Assembly: GCA_037952775.1 (NCBI GenBank) | Contig: JBANAY010000003.1 | Coordinates: 25,482,001 to 25,546,000 of the forward strand | Direction of reading: 5' to 3' | DNA length: 64,000 nucleotides | Source of the DNA: Clonostachys chloroleuca | Taxonomy: Eukaryota; Ascomycota; Sordariomycetes; Hypocreales; Bionectriaceae | Part shown: piece after piece, positions 11,581-22,964 of the stretch | Layout: every line of letters begins with the position of its first letter | Numbering within the stretch: position 1 is the first letter of the stretch | Notes under the pieces: generated by a model | Told to the model about the DNA's origin: nothing | Databases searched by the model: none | Seen by the model: the letters and a program-made list of their open reading frames with translations, nothing else | Position numbers and translations under genes: made by a program

Positions 11581-13111
11581 TGGTAAGATGCGGAAGTTGG
11601 ACAGTTCATGACAGACTATGCAAGATAAGGAGCAGCTCAACGTGACGCATGGACGAGATTAGTGTGTATGGCGGCGTCAACACTAAACCAGAAGTCTCTT
11701 GGAGGCTGGTCAATCTGTCTTAGCTTGCATCTTTCCGTTAAGAGTCAACATGCTGGATAAAAATTATTATTCATGAATGTTGTATCCGCTTTCTTGCTGT
11801 TGTGTATCCAGATTTAAGATGCGAATGTCAACATTGGGCTTGTGGCAGGGTCACATCCGATGGCTTGATAATCTTCGGTTGAAGGCCTGAAAATGCATTA
11901 TTTGCATTGCACTGGAACAGAATATCAACGCTATTCTAGGCACAGCTCTTCTCAAATAAACTGAACATCATCGGACAGATGTAAAATTAGAGGTCTCCAG
12001 GTATGCAGAGTAGCCACCCAGACGCTCATTAATCCCCACGACCCTGGAGTTCACAATAGTATTATCCAGCGTAATAACCGCTTAACCTACCTCTCAATAC
12101 TTGAGTCGTTCGGTGCCTTCTCGGCGGACAAAACGGAATTAGTGATAGTGGATGGAATTCGCATAGTGGTGCTTGTCGTCGTTAGAGATTGATAGGACTA
12201 TGTTGCTAGTGAATAACGAAGGGACATCCATATAATTTAATCCTGTTTAAAGAAGTTGCCTATAATTTCCTCCATCCACTTCCTACCCATCAAGACTACT
12301 CCGATACTGATTTCAGGCACATGATTCAATCCTATCTTCTTAGATTTATAGTGCTTATAGTTTTAGATAGCATACTATTAAGTGGGTTCAAGTCCTATCA
12401 GCTGCTCTATGTCACTATGTTTGCTACCAGTCTTAACCTGTTCACCTTTAAGGTCCAACACCCCGTATTTTCACACGGATATTCTTTCAACTTACTTATA
12501 CCGTCGTAATATCAACACCAACTCCCTCGAGTCCTAGCATCATTGTTAAAGAAAGAAGGATGCCTCAGTTGTTTCGTACCCCTTTATATGTTCAGGTATA
12601 TTGCAGGGTCACTATGGCGAGCTTCGTCTTCAACATCGTCTTTACAATAACTTGGACAAAGCTCTACGATATACAACGAGATCATACGTACGTCAAAGCA
12701 TTGTCCTCATTTATTTCTCAAACTTCATGTCTTTGAGTTATAACAGTTGAAATTTTTCTCGAACGTGAGATGATTCCTCCCTACAAGACAGAATTACGTA
12801 CAATTTGGCTGGTAAATTCACGTGTTAGGTTGTCAGTTTTTCTTTGAGGATTAAAGAGAGCCATTCAATTGAGGATAGGGCACAGAGCCAAGTATAGGCC
12901 TGAAGAGAAGTCTCTTGTTGGTCACGAGGTGTGTTACTACAAGAAAAGCGATCCGCTATAGGGTAGGCAATTCGTGCCAAGCACGATCTTGAAAAAGGAA
13001 AATGGAACCGCCAGTCTAGAAGCACCCATTTATCCCATCAGGAAACCGCAAGCGCGCACTACGCGTTTTACCGTTGCTTTGCCGTCTGGACATGCTTGTG
13101 GATGCGCGTCG

Positions 13112-13367
13112 CCCCACAGATTTAGCAAAACCATCGCGGGGTTTTAGCAGCGACCGACGAGAGAAGCGCTTTGCAATGCCTGTTCAGGCAGATGGCCAGA
13201 TCAATTGGCGGGCCAAGCATGCAGATTCTCTGCTCTCCGGCTCTCGCGACCCTCAATTCCCCAATGTCCATCTATCCCGCCCAATAATTGTCTTTCCCAT
13301 CTCAATCATGTCCGCTAAATTGAATTGGACTGACCTTCTGACCATCTCGGCCGTTTCTTGACCCCAC
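13112..13367. promoter_or_regulatory. CreA-type carbon-repression motifs upstream of polyol dehydrogenase
   Basis: Three matches to the CreA/CRE1 consensus SYGGRG lie upstream of the polyol dehydrogenase: CCCCAC on the plus strand at 13112-13117 and 13362-13367, and GCGGGG at 13136-13141. A C/T-rich tract follows from about 13395 to 13475, typical of fungal core promoters. Carbon-catabolite control would suit a sugar-alcohol enzyme, but six-base motifs are common by chance. Confidence 0.3.
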
Positions 13368-13547
13368 GGCCTGTCTTTTTGTCGGACTGTTATATTCCCC
13401 TCCTCCCCAGCTCTGAGAACCCTCGGTTTCCTCTCGTATCTATCCTCTCTACCTCTCCCTCTCTACCCCCCGCCGAAACACCATAACCCGACACTCCCAG
13501 CCAGCTCCGCAACAGACTCCAGGTAGACTGGGAAAGAGAAGATCACG

Positions 13548-14726
13548 ATGGCGGTGACAAACGGCACAAACGGCACCCATGGCCATTTTAAGGCAAACCC
13601 ATCCCTCGTGGTGACTGCCGACCACCAAATCCGGATGGAAGAAGCCCCCATTCATGAACCTGGCCCAGGAGAGGTCCTCCTCCACATCAAGGTCACTGGA
13701 ATCTGCGGTTCCGACGTCCATTTCTGGAAGCACGGTCGCATTGGTGATCTCACCATTGACGGCGATTGCATCCTCGGCCACGAGCCTGCTGGTGTTGTGT
13801 TGAAGAAGGGCGCCGATGTCACCCATCTCGAAGTCGGCGACCGTGTAGCCATCGAGCCCGGCGTTCCTTGCGGCCATTGCTTCCTCTGCACCGGCGGACG
13901 TCCCAACCTATGCCAGGACGTCGCTTTTGCTGGTGTCTACCCTTACCACGGCACCATTCAGCGATACAAGGTCCATCCCGCCAAGTTTGCCCACCGTCTG
14001 CCCGACAATGTCACCTTTGACTCTGCCGCCCTCCTCGAACCTCTGTCGGTCGCCATGCACGCCTTGCGCATCACCCCGATCACCATGGGCACGCCCGTCG
14101 CCGTCTTCGGTGCCGGCCCAATCGGCCTGCTCACCATGGCTGTTGCCCGTGCCTCGGGCGCCTACCCAATCGTCATCTCCGACATTGACGAGAACCGCCT
14201 CGCCTTTGCCAAGTCATTTGAGCCCAACTGCCGCACCTACAAGGTCGACCCCGCCGACTCCCCCGAGCAGTCCGCCGCCAAGGTCCGCGACCTGTTCGAG
14301 AGAAAGGGATGGGAATCTTCCGCCGGGCGCACCGAGTACGACATGCCCAACGTCGTGCTGGAGTGCACCGGCATCGAGTCGTCCATCGCCACGGCCGCCT
14401 TCACCGTGCGCCGCGGCGGCTCCATCAACGTCGTCGGCGTGTCCTCGCGCCCGTCCATCAACAACATCCCCTTCATGCACATGTCCCTCGCCGAGATCCA
14501 GCTGCGCTTCATCAATCGTTACCACGACACCTGGCCCGCCGCTCTCCGCGCCCTCGAGGGTGGTCTGATTGATCCTACCAAGGTCGATGGCCTGGTGACC
14601 CACCGCTTCAAGCTCGAGGATGCCATCGATGCCATGAACCTAGTTGCTGGCATCACCAAGCCTGCACCTGGGGAAAGGGTCGTCAAGGTCCAGATTGTGG
14701 ACGAGCTCGAGGTCGAGATCCCCTAG
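13548..14726 (+). CDS. Zinc-dependent polyol dehydrogenase (sorbitol/xylitol/L-arabinitol type, MDR superfamily)
   Basis: A 392-residue intronless medium-chain dehydrogenase. Catalytic zinc ligands are seen in GICGSDVHFW and GHEPAG. A structural zinc loop with four cysteines is in PCGHCFLCTGGRPNLC. The Rossmann motif GAGPIGLL binds the nucleotide, and LLEPLSVA is typical of the sorbitol dehydrogenase group. Such enzymes oxidise L-arabinitol, xylitol or sorbitol with NAD+ in fungal pentose and hexitol catabolism; the sequence does not let me choose the substrate. An Asp follows in the nucleotide-binding fold (VISDIDENR), which favours NAD+ over NADP+. The ATG at 13548 follows a CT-rich leader. 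Codon use is strongly C-ending in the 3' half, suggesting good expression. Confidence 0.92.
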   Translation: MAVTNGTNGTHGHFKANPSLVVTADHQIRMEEAPIHEPGPGEVLLHIKVTGICGSDVHFWKHGRIGDLTIDGDCILGHEPAGVVLKKGADVTHLEVGDRVAIEPGVPCGHCFLCTGGRPNLCQDVAFAGVYPYHGTIQRYKVHPAKFAHRLPDNVTFDSAALLEPLSVAMHALRITPITMGTPVAVFGAGPIGLLTMAVARASGAYPIVISDIDENRLAFAKSFEPNCRTYKVDPADSPEQSAAKVRDLFERKGWESSAGRTEYDMPNVVLECTGIESSIATAAFTVRRGGSINVVGVSSRPSINNIPFMHMSLAEIQLRFINRYHDTWPAALRALEGGLIDPTKVDGLVTHRFKLEDAIDAMNLVAGITKPAPGERVVKVQIVDELEVEIP

Positions 14727-15605
14727 GGGAGGACTAGGCTGGCGATACGTTTTTTACGTTATTTTATATTTTGGAATTCATGTCCGGTGTTACTTTGCTA
14801 CTATTTTCTGGGAGACACGGTGTTGAGGATAGGAAAACATAACTAAATGTGGGATGGATGCAACTTGCAAATTCACATGAGCGTTGTAGCCACTCGTCGA
14901 TTTTCAGGGGAATGACATGAATAAGAATACACAAAGATTATCCTGAATTTCTGCTTCGCGCTCCCTCTTAATTGATAACCTGTGACCGAGAAGGCTTCCA
15001 TAAACACCGCGGTTCAGGATGAAGAAGCAGAGGCTACTGGTGATTCTTTCGACAAAACAGCACTTCCTACCATCGTGGGCAGGGGCCACAATGCACCGTC
15101 GCTCGCCCATGAATCAACACCGCTCTAGGCGGCCACAAGAAGAGGTTACATTGGGCTCATTCAGCGCCCGTTGAGCATGACGCCAACATTGATGTACTAA
15201 AAGATACACCATTGTTATTAATGCATAAGTGGCTACAGCTGGAGGAGAAAGGTCACTATGCACAGCCATTATCGACGTATCGACTACGTCAAGGCTTCCG
15301 TTTGGCCAAGCAGAATATGCACTCAGCCACATTAATGCTTCGTGGGCCAATAAGCTGCATATTTCCAACATGGAAACTGCCTGAGAGCCTTTCTCTTATG
15401 TCTGTCACATGACAAGCTGAGAGAGTAAGCTGGCATCAGCCACTTCTTTTTTCCACTGCCACTCGTTCGTCTGGTCTTGCGCACATTCTTCGGCAGGAGC
15501 CTCGCATCCAGAGGCGTTACTTCTACAGTTGTTCACTTTGAATGCATCACGATCCTGTGCGACACGAAACGCCATTAAGGGTTCGGTCCACGCATAATTT
15601 ATGCA
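14727..15605. other. Intergenic region
   Basis: These 880 bp hold the 3' flank of the polyol dehydrogenase and the former promoter of the NLR-like relic. I see no supported gene. Confidence 0.5.
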
Positions 15606-18600
15606 ATGGCGGACCCCCTCTCAGTATCGGCCAGTATCGCGGGGATCATCAGCCTAGCGGATATTGTATTTCGATGTTTATATCACTATGCACGCGCAGC
15701 TGCCGGGGCTAAGGGTGAGATCCAAGCCCTCTCAACCGAAATTCATGACCTCGGTGGAGTTCTTCGTAATCTAGACGCCCTTTGTCGCACACTCGAGACT
15801 GAACCTAACCAAGGTTTCGACCCCAGCCTGACTTCACTGCCTTTTCCAGACCCAAGACACATTCGACAAGATTGAAAAGAGGCTTAAAAAGTCCACGGAA
15901 ACTTTTAATAAGCGTGTGAAGCTAATCGAACTTCGGGAGAAACTCAAATGGCCATTCTCCAGCTCTGAAACCAAAGATTTGCTTGCCAAGCTATCTCGCT
16001 ACAAAGAAACATTGACTCTCGCGGCCTCTGTGGACGCTAACAACGAGCTGCAATTGGTTTTGACCAAGCAGATCGAGCAGGGGCAGAAGATCGACCATCT
16101 GGACCGTAAATTGGACGCCATCCAAGCATGTGTCGAAATTCCTACCAAAATCACGTTAGATGACCGTAAGAGGAACGTCTTGGATTTCCTCCTCAAACCG
16201 GAAACAAACCCCCAGATCAACCTTGATCAGAGCATCAAACTTCGACATTCCACAACTGGTTGATGGCTTTCCAATGACGAGACCTATCGAGATTGGCTTG
16301 ATCGCCCTGGGTCTAGGCTGTGGCTTAACGGACTCGCTGGGGGAGGCAAAACAATTCTAGCTGGGGCGGTGATCCAAGATGCGCTATCAGCTAGTGCGTC
16401 GAGTCGAATTTCTCATTCACGAAAAATTCAGAACTCACAGACACAAGAATTTCGTTATCAGAAGAGACTTTAATGGACAAGATAGTCCTTGCCATCAAGA
16501 TAGATGATGTAGAACAGCTTCGAGTCTGTCTACAAGATCCACGTGCTAGCATAACCGACAACGGTCATGGCGGTACCTTGTTACACAATGCCGTTCGTGG
16601 GAGTGCACTGCATTGCACGCGGCTTCTCCTTAGCCTAAATATTGACCCATCCGCTAAAGACAAGGCAGGTCGGTCACCTGCGCGTTTGTGCCGTTCATTG
16701 AGAGATGTTGAAATATTAAAACTTCTTGTGAAATACGACAATGATATTTTTTTCGCGAGACAACTCGGGCCGAAATGTCTGGCATTATTATGCTGTGAGA
16801 AGACATTTTCACGTTTCAGTTCTTGATATTCTTCTCAAGATAGCCATGGAAAGAGAGCATAATTCTCTCCTGGTGGAAGACGCAAAGGGATTCACTCCAT
16901 TAGAACTCTGCTTCAGGGAGGAGTTGGAGGATGAAGCTGTTTTTTTGTTCGTTGATTATTGTGATCAGATGCCAGATTTCTGGAAAGCTCACAAATGCGT
17001 TTTCCCTATTGCTGCAAAATGGGGGCGTAAAAATGTCCTCGAGAAGCTTATCAACCTAAATGACATCCCGAAGGCAGTAGGGCCAAGCGAGATGAGCCCG
17101 CTACATGAGCTGGGGCCGACGTCAGATTTGGAAACTGTGACTATATTGAAAACTCTCTATCCTGCAGCATGCCAAGTCAGAGCTGGAGATCACACCCTGT
17201 TGGAATACTATCTCAACAACGTCTTGTGTGGACCCGCATGCGCAGATTCGGATGAAGTGTGTTATTCCAGATAAAGACATGGTTCATATCCTATATTGCA
17301 AACAATTCTCAGAATCCTACCGTATTGGTAGCACTGCATTGTGGAGGTACACATGCAAGCTTTTCACACATTTAATCCAAACTTGTGTTCTCTGCACGCA
17401 GCATAGGAGCGGAAATTACCACAAAGTCATTGGCAAATCGATTATCGAAGTAATGATAGATCTTGGAGCCATGAAGGTCTATGAATCCCAGGCCAGCTTG
17501 TCTGGTGTCAAGCTGTTATTCGAGGCTATTGGGTGGCCAGAAAGAATATTTCAACCGCCCCTTATAATACCCAACAATTCATAGCTATAAACATAGTCGA
17601 AAAGGCTATTAGTTCTTCGCAGTACTGGGAGCCTAACAGTCCCTGGGCGATCGAATTCTTCCGAGAGGTAATCATGTGTAGAGACCTCGACGCCGTCCGA
17701 TACCTCTTGGACAACGGGCTAGATCCCCATAGCCTCTGGGGACAGAGACAACAATTCAGTACATCTGTTCAGGATCAAATACGCAATGGTTATGTAACAG
17801 TGAGAATGGAAAGGCGGTATTCCAATGCCTTCTAAATCACTCTAACCGAGAAAAGCTGAAGGACTGGGACTACAGAGGACTGAGTCTCCTTCATCGGGTT
17901 ATAACGCAATCAAATGAACCAGGACTTCGCTGGGTAATTCATAAACTTGTTGAAATGGGATTGGATGTCCATACGTTCAATTCCTCGCCAAAGCTCGCAA
18001 CGTATGAAAGAGTCCCACTATTACTCTACCATATAAATCACAGATCCCTCTTTTGTGCCTCGGTCTTATTGGAACTTGGGGCTGATCCTAATCTGACCAT
18101 CTCAGGCCGTGAGTGGAACTCCATTATACTGGCTACATGTGTGGGGTCTACCTTTATCTTAAATGCAGCTTTGGCTTGTTCTAAGAAATCTGGCCTCGAA
18201 ATTCGCTGGGAAGCAGCTTGTACAATGCACCCAGTAAGTACGAAGGATTCCCAGATGGAGGAGGGCTGCACCGCAATCCATGTGGCTTGTTTTAACGGCC
18301 ATTTGGACTGTGTCGAGTTTTTTAACCAACAAAGTCTTCTGAGCATGGAGAGCTTGAATGGTTCCCAGAAAACGCCCCTTTATTTTTGTGCAAGCCAGGG
18401 CTTCCCGGGTATTGTAAAGTACTTGGTAGCAGCCGGTGCGAAGTTAGATAGAAGGGATGCGAATGGTGACACTCCTTTGCATTTGGCTGCTCGCGAGGGC
18501 CAGATTCAAACTGTCAAGTTACTGGTAGAACTTGGCGCAACAGATGGGATTAAAAAGAAGTTCAAGAGCCCTACAATGCTTGCTTTAGAATATGACCAGC

Positions 18601-20440
18601 AAGAAATCGCACAATTTCTTGAGCAGGAATTTGGCAATAGGTTGTACCGCAAGCCTCACGAACGATCTGCTATATCTCAGATACAAGAGAAGATGCTGCT
18701 TCGCAAATTGTAACCAGCAATCGAAAACGGCAACATCGAAGAGTGCCGATTTCTCCTCACAAAAAAATGCCCTCTAAACATCAAAATATCACCTCGTAAT
18801 TGCACGCCTCTGCAATATTCCATCCTCAAGAATCAACCAGAAATTGCCAAGATACGCCTCGATCATGGAGCAAGCTCATTAAGCATTGTTTGGATACTTG
18901 AAGTTGGGAATCGACCAAATTGGAACTATTCGATAACAGCATCTGCTTCCTCACGTAAAAAATGCTCATTGCATTACTTCCAAACATACTACCTCGATTT
19001 TTAGAAGAAGGCGGAGATTTTCTACAACCCACTGAGTCGATGGGACCAATTCTCAGCGCTATCAGGGCCAGGGATATTCAGGGCGTTAAAACCATTTTGG
19101 TATTCTTAAGCGCAAACTCTGGGCAAATTAGGTACGTAGCTCGATTTGGTGACAAATGTAGCTCTGACTAACCCACACTCAAGTCGAGGAAGCCGGCTAG
19201 AGCCTCAAGAAGTCGTCCCTTCAATACTCAATTGGCTATATGGTTTCGACCAAGACGGGCGGAGACTGTGTACTCCTTTGCATTTTGCCACATTTTGCAA
19301 CCTATTCGAGCTAATGCAACTTCTTCTCGAGAATGGGGCGAATCCTGACGCGTTAGATTCATGTGGCGCTACTCCATTAGATGTGGTACAGTCGAGCCCG
19401 GCAGCACAGCTTTTGATGGAACGAGATGCCTCTGTTCCACCCTCCATGGTTATTTCAAACATGGAAACTATCCCAGAGAAGCTAAAATTCATCATGAAGC
19501 CAAGAAATACTGCGAGTACATCTCAAAATGGGTTCAGAAATATCCTCAATCATGTTCTTGGGCGGTCTCTATCTTGTCAGACTTTCTATCGGACGAGCAT
19601 CAATGTCAAAAGCTGGGGTTTTTTACAAGATTTAGAACTTATGGGTGTATCACTACATCATCAGAGATTTGAGATTTGGAGACACAAGTCTTCTCAATGC
19701 TCTGATCCAAGGTGATCACAGGCAAGAGTATTTTCTCAACTCGCCCCACCTTCTCGATCCACTTGAACCATTCAACTGGCAGGCATTGACAACTGGCCAT
19801 GTACCGCCCTTTCTTAAGAGGCTATTTCGCCACTATAGCCGACGACTTCCACGAGACGACTTCCAAAGATGGGCAAATCTACAGCCCGAAAAAGGCTGGA
19901 GCCCACTGTGTAGAGCCGCTATATTTGGAGATGTCGTCTGCGTCAAAAACTGTCTTTCTCTTGGGGCGGAAGTTGATTATGAAGTATGCCCGCTTGGCTC
20001 TGCTCTAATCGCTGCAAGCACATGTGGCCAGATTGAAACCGTGAAAGTGCTTGTGAAGCATGGCAGCGCAATATCCTACACGGGGAAAGAGGGCACAATG
20101 AGCGCCCTTTTAGTAACTCGATCCAAGACCGTACGCCGTTTTCCTCTTGGTTGGCCAATTTCAAGAACCTAGAGGAATTGGAGACGCAGATCCCAGAGAC
20201 AATAGCTCTGATGACAAGAATCTCAAGTTTTGGAGTGGGATAGCCCAAGCTCGTTTTAGATTGGACACGCTTGTCCAAGACACAGAGATTTCTAGTTTGG
20301 ATTGTGCGATTGCTCTTGGCAGGATTAAGTCGGATATGAGAGGTCAGGTTGCGGGCATCATTGACGGGGTTCAGTACTGCGGGAGCGATGGTTCTATAGC
20401 TATGACCAAGAACACAGGACCAAAGATCTACTGGGAGTAA
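15606..20440 (+). pseudogene. Relic of an NLR-like gene (fungal STAND N-terminal domain, P-loop remnant, ankyrin repeats)
   Basis: The start MADPLSVSASIAGIISLAD is typical of the N-terminal domain of fungal NACHT-ankyrin NLR-like proteins, which act in self/non-self recognition and programmed cell death. A 43-bp intron at 15814-15856 would keep the next helix-rich segment in frame. An in-frame TGA (16261-16263) follows, then a P-loop segment ending GLAGGGKT. Within 100 bp the frame stops, and the rest of the NACHT and winged-helix region is absent. Ankyrin repeats follow from 16473 to about 20,170 in several frames (for example TPLHLAAREGQIQTVKLLVELGA near 18,475). They are interrupted by a shift in a T7 run near 16,750, a TAA at 18711-18713 and further stops near 19,000-19,170. 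Several stops are C-to-T type changes from CGA or CAA. The loss of the NTPase body and the number of breaks mark a true pseudogene. Confidence 0.88.
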
Positions 20441-20675
20441 CTGGTTGATTCTTGCGTGGAGCTACAATGAAATTCCTCCAGTTGGGTACTAATGAGGACA
20501 TGGAGGTATCTTGCTCTAGGTGGTTTCCATGTTGCCCAAAGGAACGCACCAAGTGGCCAAGGAATATAGGCGCATCGTTGGTTTGAAGAAATAGTGCCAG
20601 TCTCATTCACCAAGTCAAAAACATTCGAAGAACCATCTCCAAAATCCAGCCACTAATAAACATGGAAAAATCCGC

Positions 20676-21065
20676 CTACTGCTTCTCATATGCATGAAAC
20701 ACCTTCGAAATAATCTTCCACTTCCCATCCACCTTGATCAAGGTCAAAAAGTCGACATACGGATTATCCGGAGTCCCCTCCATCTCGGCCCGCACCACCG
20801 CCGTGGTGGGCGTCATGCCAATCACGTCCGCGCGCGCCTTGATGTCGACGGCCGGCCCGTAGGCCTCGTAGTAGCCGTACAGGTCCCTGTACGAGCCCTT
20901 GGACAGGGTCCCGTTGAGAAACCACCCGGTCATGGTGGCGTCCTCGTGGAAGGCGTCCTCGAGGAGGCCGCGGTCGGCCTTCTTGAGACTGTCGAAGTAG
21001 TGCTGGGCGGCGGCGATAACGGCGTCGTACTCAGCCGTAGGGATCGGCTTGGCGTTGGACGTCAT
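20676..21065 (-). CDS. Small NTF2-fold protein (putative lumazine-binding / SnoaL-like family)
   Basis: A 129-residue intronless protein. The pattern AAQHYFDSLKKADRGLLEDAFHEDATMTGW, seen here as a short helix followed by a polar FHEDA turn, then YRDLYGYYEAYGP and a C-terminal GKWKIISKVFHAYE strand, matches the putative lumazine-binding family of the NTF2-like superfamily. These are small cone-shaped barrels that bind or isomerise small molecules; the ligand is unknown. I chose the ATG at 21065; the frame continues upstream to 21377, but that part is low-complexity and unlike the family, which is usually about 125-135 residues. Confidence 0.8.
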   Translation of the reverse strand: MTSNAKPIPTAEYDAVIAAAQHYFDSLKKADRGLLEDAFHEDATMTGWFLNGTLSKGSYRDLYGYYEAYGPAVDIKARADVIGMTPTTAVVRAEMEGTPDNPYVDFLTLIKVDGKWKIISKVFHAYEKQ

Positions 21066-21700
21066 TATGGATCTTGTTTTCCTTGGTTCAAGTGTGTATG
21101 TTTGGGTATAGATAGCTGGACTTTTGCAATCTCTGCGTTCAATCTTGCTTCTGCGACCTCTGCGACCGGTGGGAGAAGAGGAGAAGGTGCTAAGGGCGGG
21201 GAAACAGACCTCATCTCTCGTCATATTGCATTCTAGCTGAAATATGACCAATAAGCCCTCCGTAAGATACGAGATACCATGTAGCATTTGTTGGTAGGCG
21301 GGTGATCTACTGGTTGGTGTGGCCTCCCCGACTCCCCTGCCCGGCCTGCAATCAGCGGGAGCGTCATAATCATGCACTATTTTCTGCTTCTGGAAGTCGT
21401 CGGAGAATTTATCACTCTACTCGATTAACACGGGTACTTAGGTGTGCCTCTGCGATTCGGGGGCCGTTGGGACAGTGTGTTCCATGGGTGACACTGGACT
21501 TGGATCTTATGGGCAGAACTACCATGACATCAAGGCCGAGAACAAAGCACATTCAATTTGGCGAAAGATTTCATAAAACGCGGGATAAATTAAGTTAATT
21601 CAAAGGAGCTATCCAATTCGAAACAAACAATCACAAGAAAGTGGATGTGAAAAAACACAATCTGGACCATCATCCACTTTCCTCGTCTTGCTTTCCCAGA
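21066..21700. other. Intergenic region
   Basis: These 635 bp contain the promoter of the lumazine-binding-like gene and the 3' flank of the hypothetical gene to the right. No coding sequence is supported. Confidence 0.5.
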
Positions 21701-22225
21701 TCAGGACGAGGACGGGGGTGGTCCGAACTGGGGGACAATAATGCGGTTATTCACGATCTTGGAAAGCAAACCTCCATTGATCTGGACCGTGTGGTTGGCA
21801 CGGATGTCAAGCTCCCTAGCAAACTGGATCTCCGCCTCGGTCTTCACCATCCCGTTGGGGAGCCTCTCAACGGTGTCGCACCCGGCCCAGGCACCGTTCA
21901 TGCCGGGGAAGTGAGGCGCTGCGGTCTGACAACCGCCCTCGACTCCAACGACCAGGCCGTTGACTTGGGTGGTCAGGCTGCCCTCCGCCTTGACGCAGTT
22001 CTCATAGATCCAGGTGCCGTGTGGAGGGCCAATCTGCACGTGTTCGTTGCCAAGGCACACTACCAGGCCGTTGAGCTGGTCTGTAAGGCTACTGGAGGCT
22101 ATGTTTTTGTATCGAGCGACAGGCTCTTCAACTGCATTTTGTTGAAGGAACGGCATCTGGCTCGCGAGCTCGCCAGTCCTGCAACCATTGGGATCTGTAA
22201 TCAACTTTGTCACCGAGATGCTCAA
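21701..22225 (-). CDS. Hypothetical protein, 5' end unresolved
   Basis: I do not recognise this protein. The 174-codon open frame has balanced composition and an internal repeated motif: SLTDQLNGLVV and SLTTQVNGLVV about 45 residues apart, with a third weaker copy HTVQINGGLL. Cysteines are spaced along it. A plausible first exon starts at the ATG at 22334 (MSRPNSHPNSR) with a GTAAGC donor after 22280 and a TAG acceptor before 22228, but that junction enters a different frame. So either the first in-frame ATG (22156) is used, or a base is missing, or the exon model is wrong. The antisense frame is also open, which is why confidence is limited. It lies downstream of the AMID-like gene on the same strand. 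Confidence 0.42.
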   Translation of the reverse strand: MSISVTKLITDPNGCRTGELASQMPFLQQNAVEEPVARYKNIASSSLTDQLNGLVVCLGNEHVQIGPPHGTWIYENCVKAEGSLTTQVNGLVVGVEGGCQTAAPHFPGMNGAWAGCDTVERLPNGMVKTEAEIQFARELDIRANHTVQINGGLLSKIVNNRIIVPQFGPPPSSS

Positions 22226-22334
22226 GAACTAGGCTCGACAAGATAGGGTAGCCTCATCTGCGGGTAGTGGCATGCTTACGATCGTGATAGGGGTCGGATA
22301 TGCGGGAGTTTGGGTGAGAGTTTGGGCGAGACAT

Positions 22335-22964
22335 GATGTTCACGTTGAATCGGAAGGGCAAACTCGTTCAAGTGGTTCAAGGAGCAGGTATAAACACGGC
22401 GTCGATCAACGACGACAAGATGGACCACTCGGTGGCTAAGAAGAATAAGTCACAGAAGAAGATAGTGGGCAGCGTCTGCCTCGCAAGCGATAGGACGAAA
22501 GAAGGGTTTGAAAGCGCGGGTGGTGTAGAGAAGCAGAGAGACGGATGGACCCCAGCCAGTGGGAAGAAGAGAGGAAGAGGGGAAGAAAAGGGAGGGAGAG
22601 ATGGAGAGCAGGACGAAGATGCGAGCTGAAATAATAAGGCTGGGGACCTCGCTAGATAGGTATTGCGTAGTATCTGCATGCGGCCTAATAAATGGCCACA
22701 TCCAACCGACCAACCAACAGTTTTTAGGCACCAATGCTTGTGGCTTCGCGCGCGTTTCTGCACTTCCAGAGGCCAAAGCGGCTGGCGCGTCGTAATGGAG
22801 GGCACAAAGCTGCCGGTCCTTCACATGGATCTGTGTCAGAGGTCGGTTGAGAGCCATCGAGATCCAGCTCGGATTCCCCTGACGAGCGATAGATCCCGGC
22901 ATAGATAGGCTCCATTCTCTAGATACTACGCTCTCCTGCCACAGCGATGGGCGCATATGAAGCT
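22335..22964. other. Intergenic region with purine-rich stretch
   Basis: These 630 bp lie between the hypothetical gene and the stop of the AMID-like gene. A G/A-rich tract runs near 22,560-22,610. Open frames on both strands here are low-complexity and unsupported. Confidence 0.45.

Larger units (their letters stand above)
10875..13547. other. Gene-poor region, 2.7 kb
   Basis: No reading frame here has credible coding character; the longest is 62 codons and AT-rich. The left end is the promoter of the DAL5-like gene and the last 500 bp the promoter of the polyol dehydrogenase. Between 11,100 and 11,650 short motifs recur (for example TGCGGGTAAGGAC twice), which may be the remains of a repeat or element, but I see no terminal repeats or transposase. 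Confidence 0.5.

Noticed and set aside
12321..12509. 62-codon hydrophobic frame in the gene-poor region
   Set aside because: AT-rich DNA gives such frames by chance; no context or homology.
13927..14568. 213-codon frame rich in Ser and Pro inside the polyol dehydrogenase
   Set aside because: Out-of-frame shadow of a GC-rich, C-ending codon gene; the real frame carries all zinc and NAD motifs.
21641..22246. 201-codon plus-strand frame
   Set aside because: It is the antisense of the hypothetical minus-strand frame, with no family resemblance and no leader or splice support.
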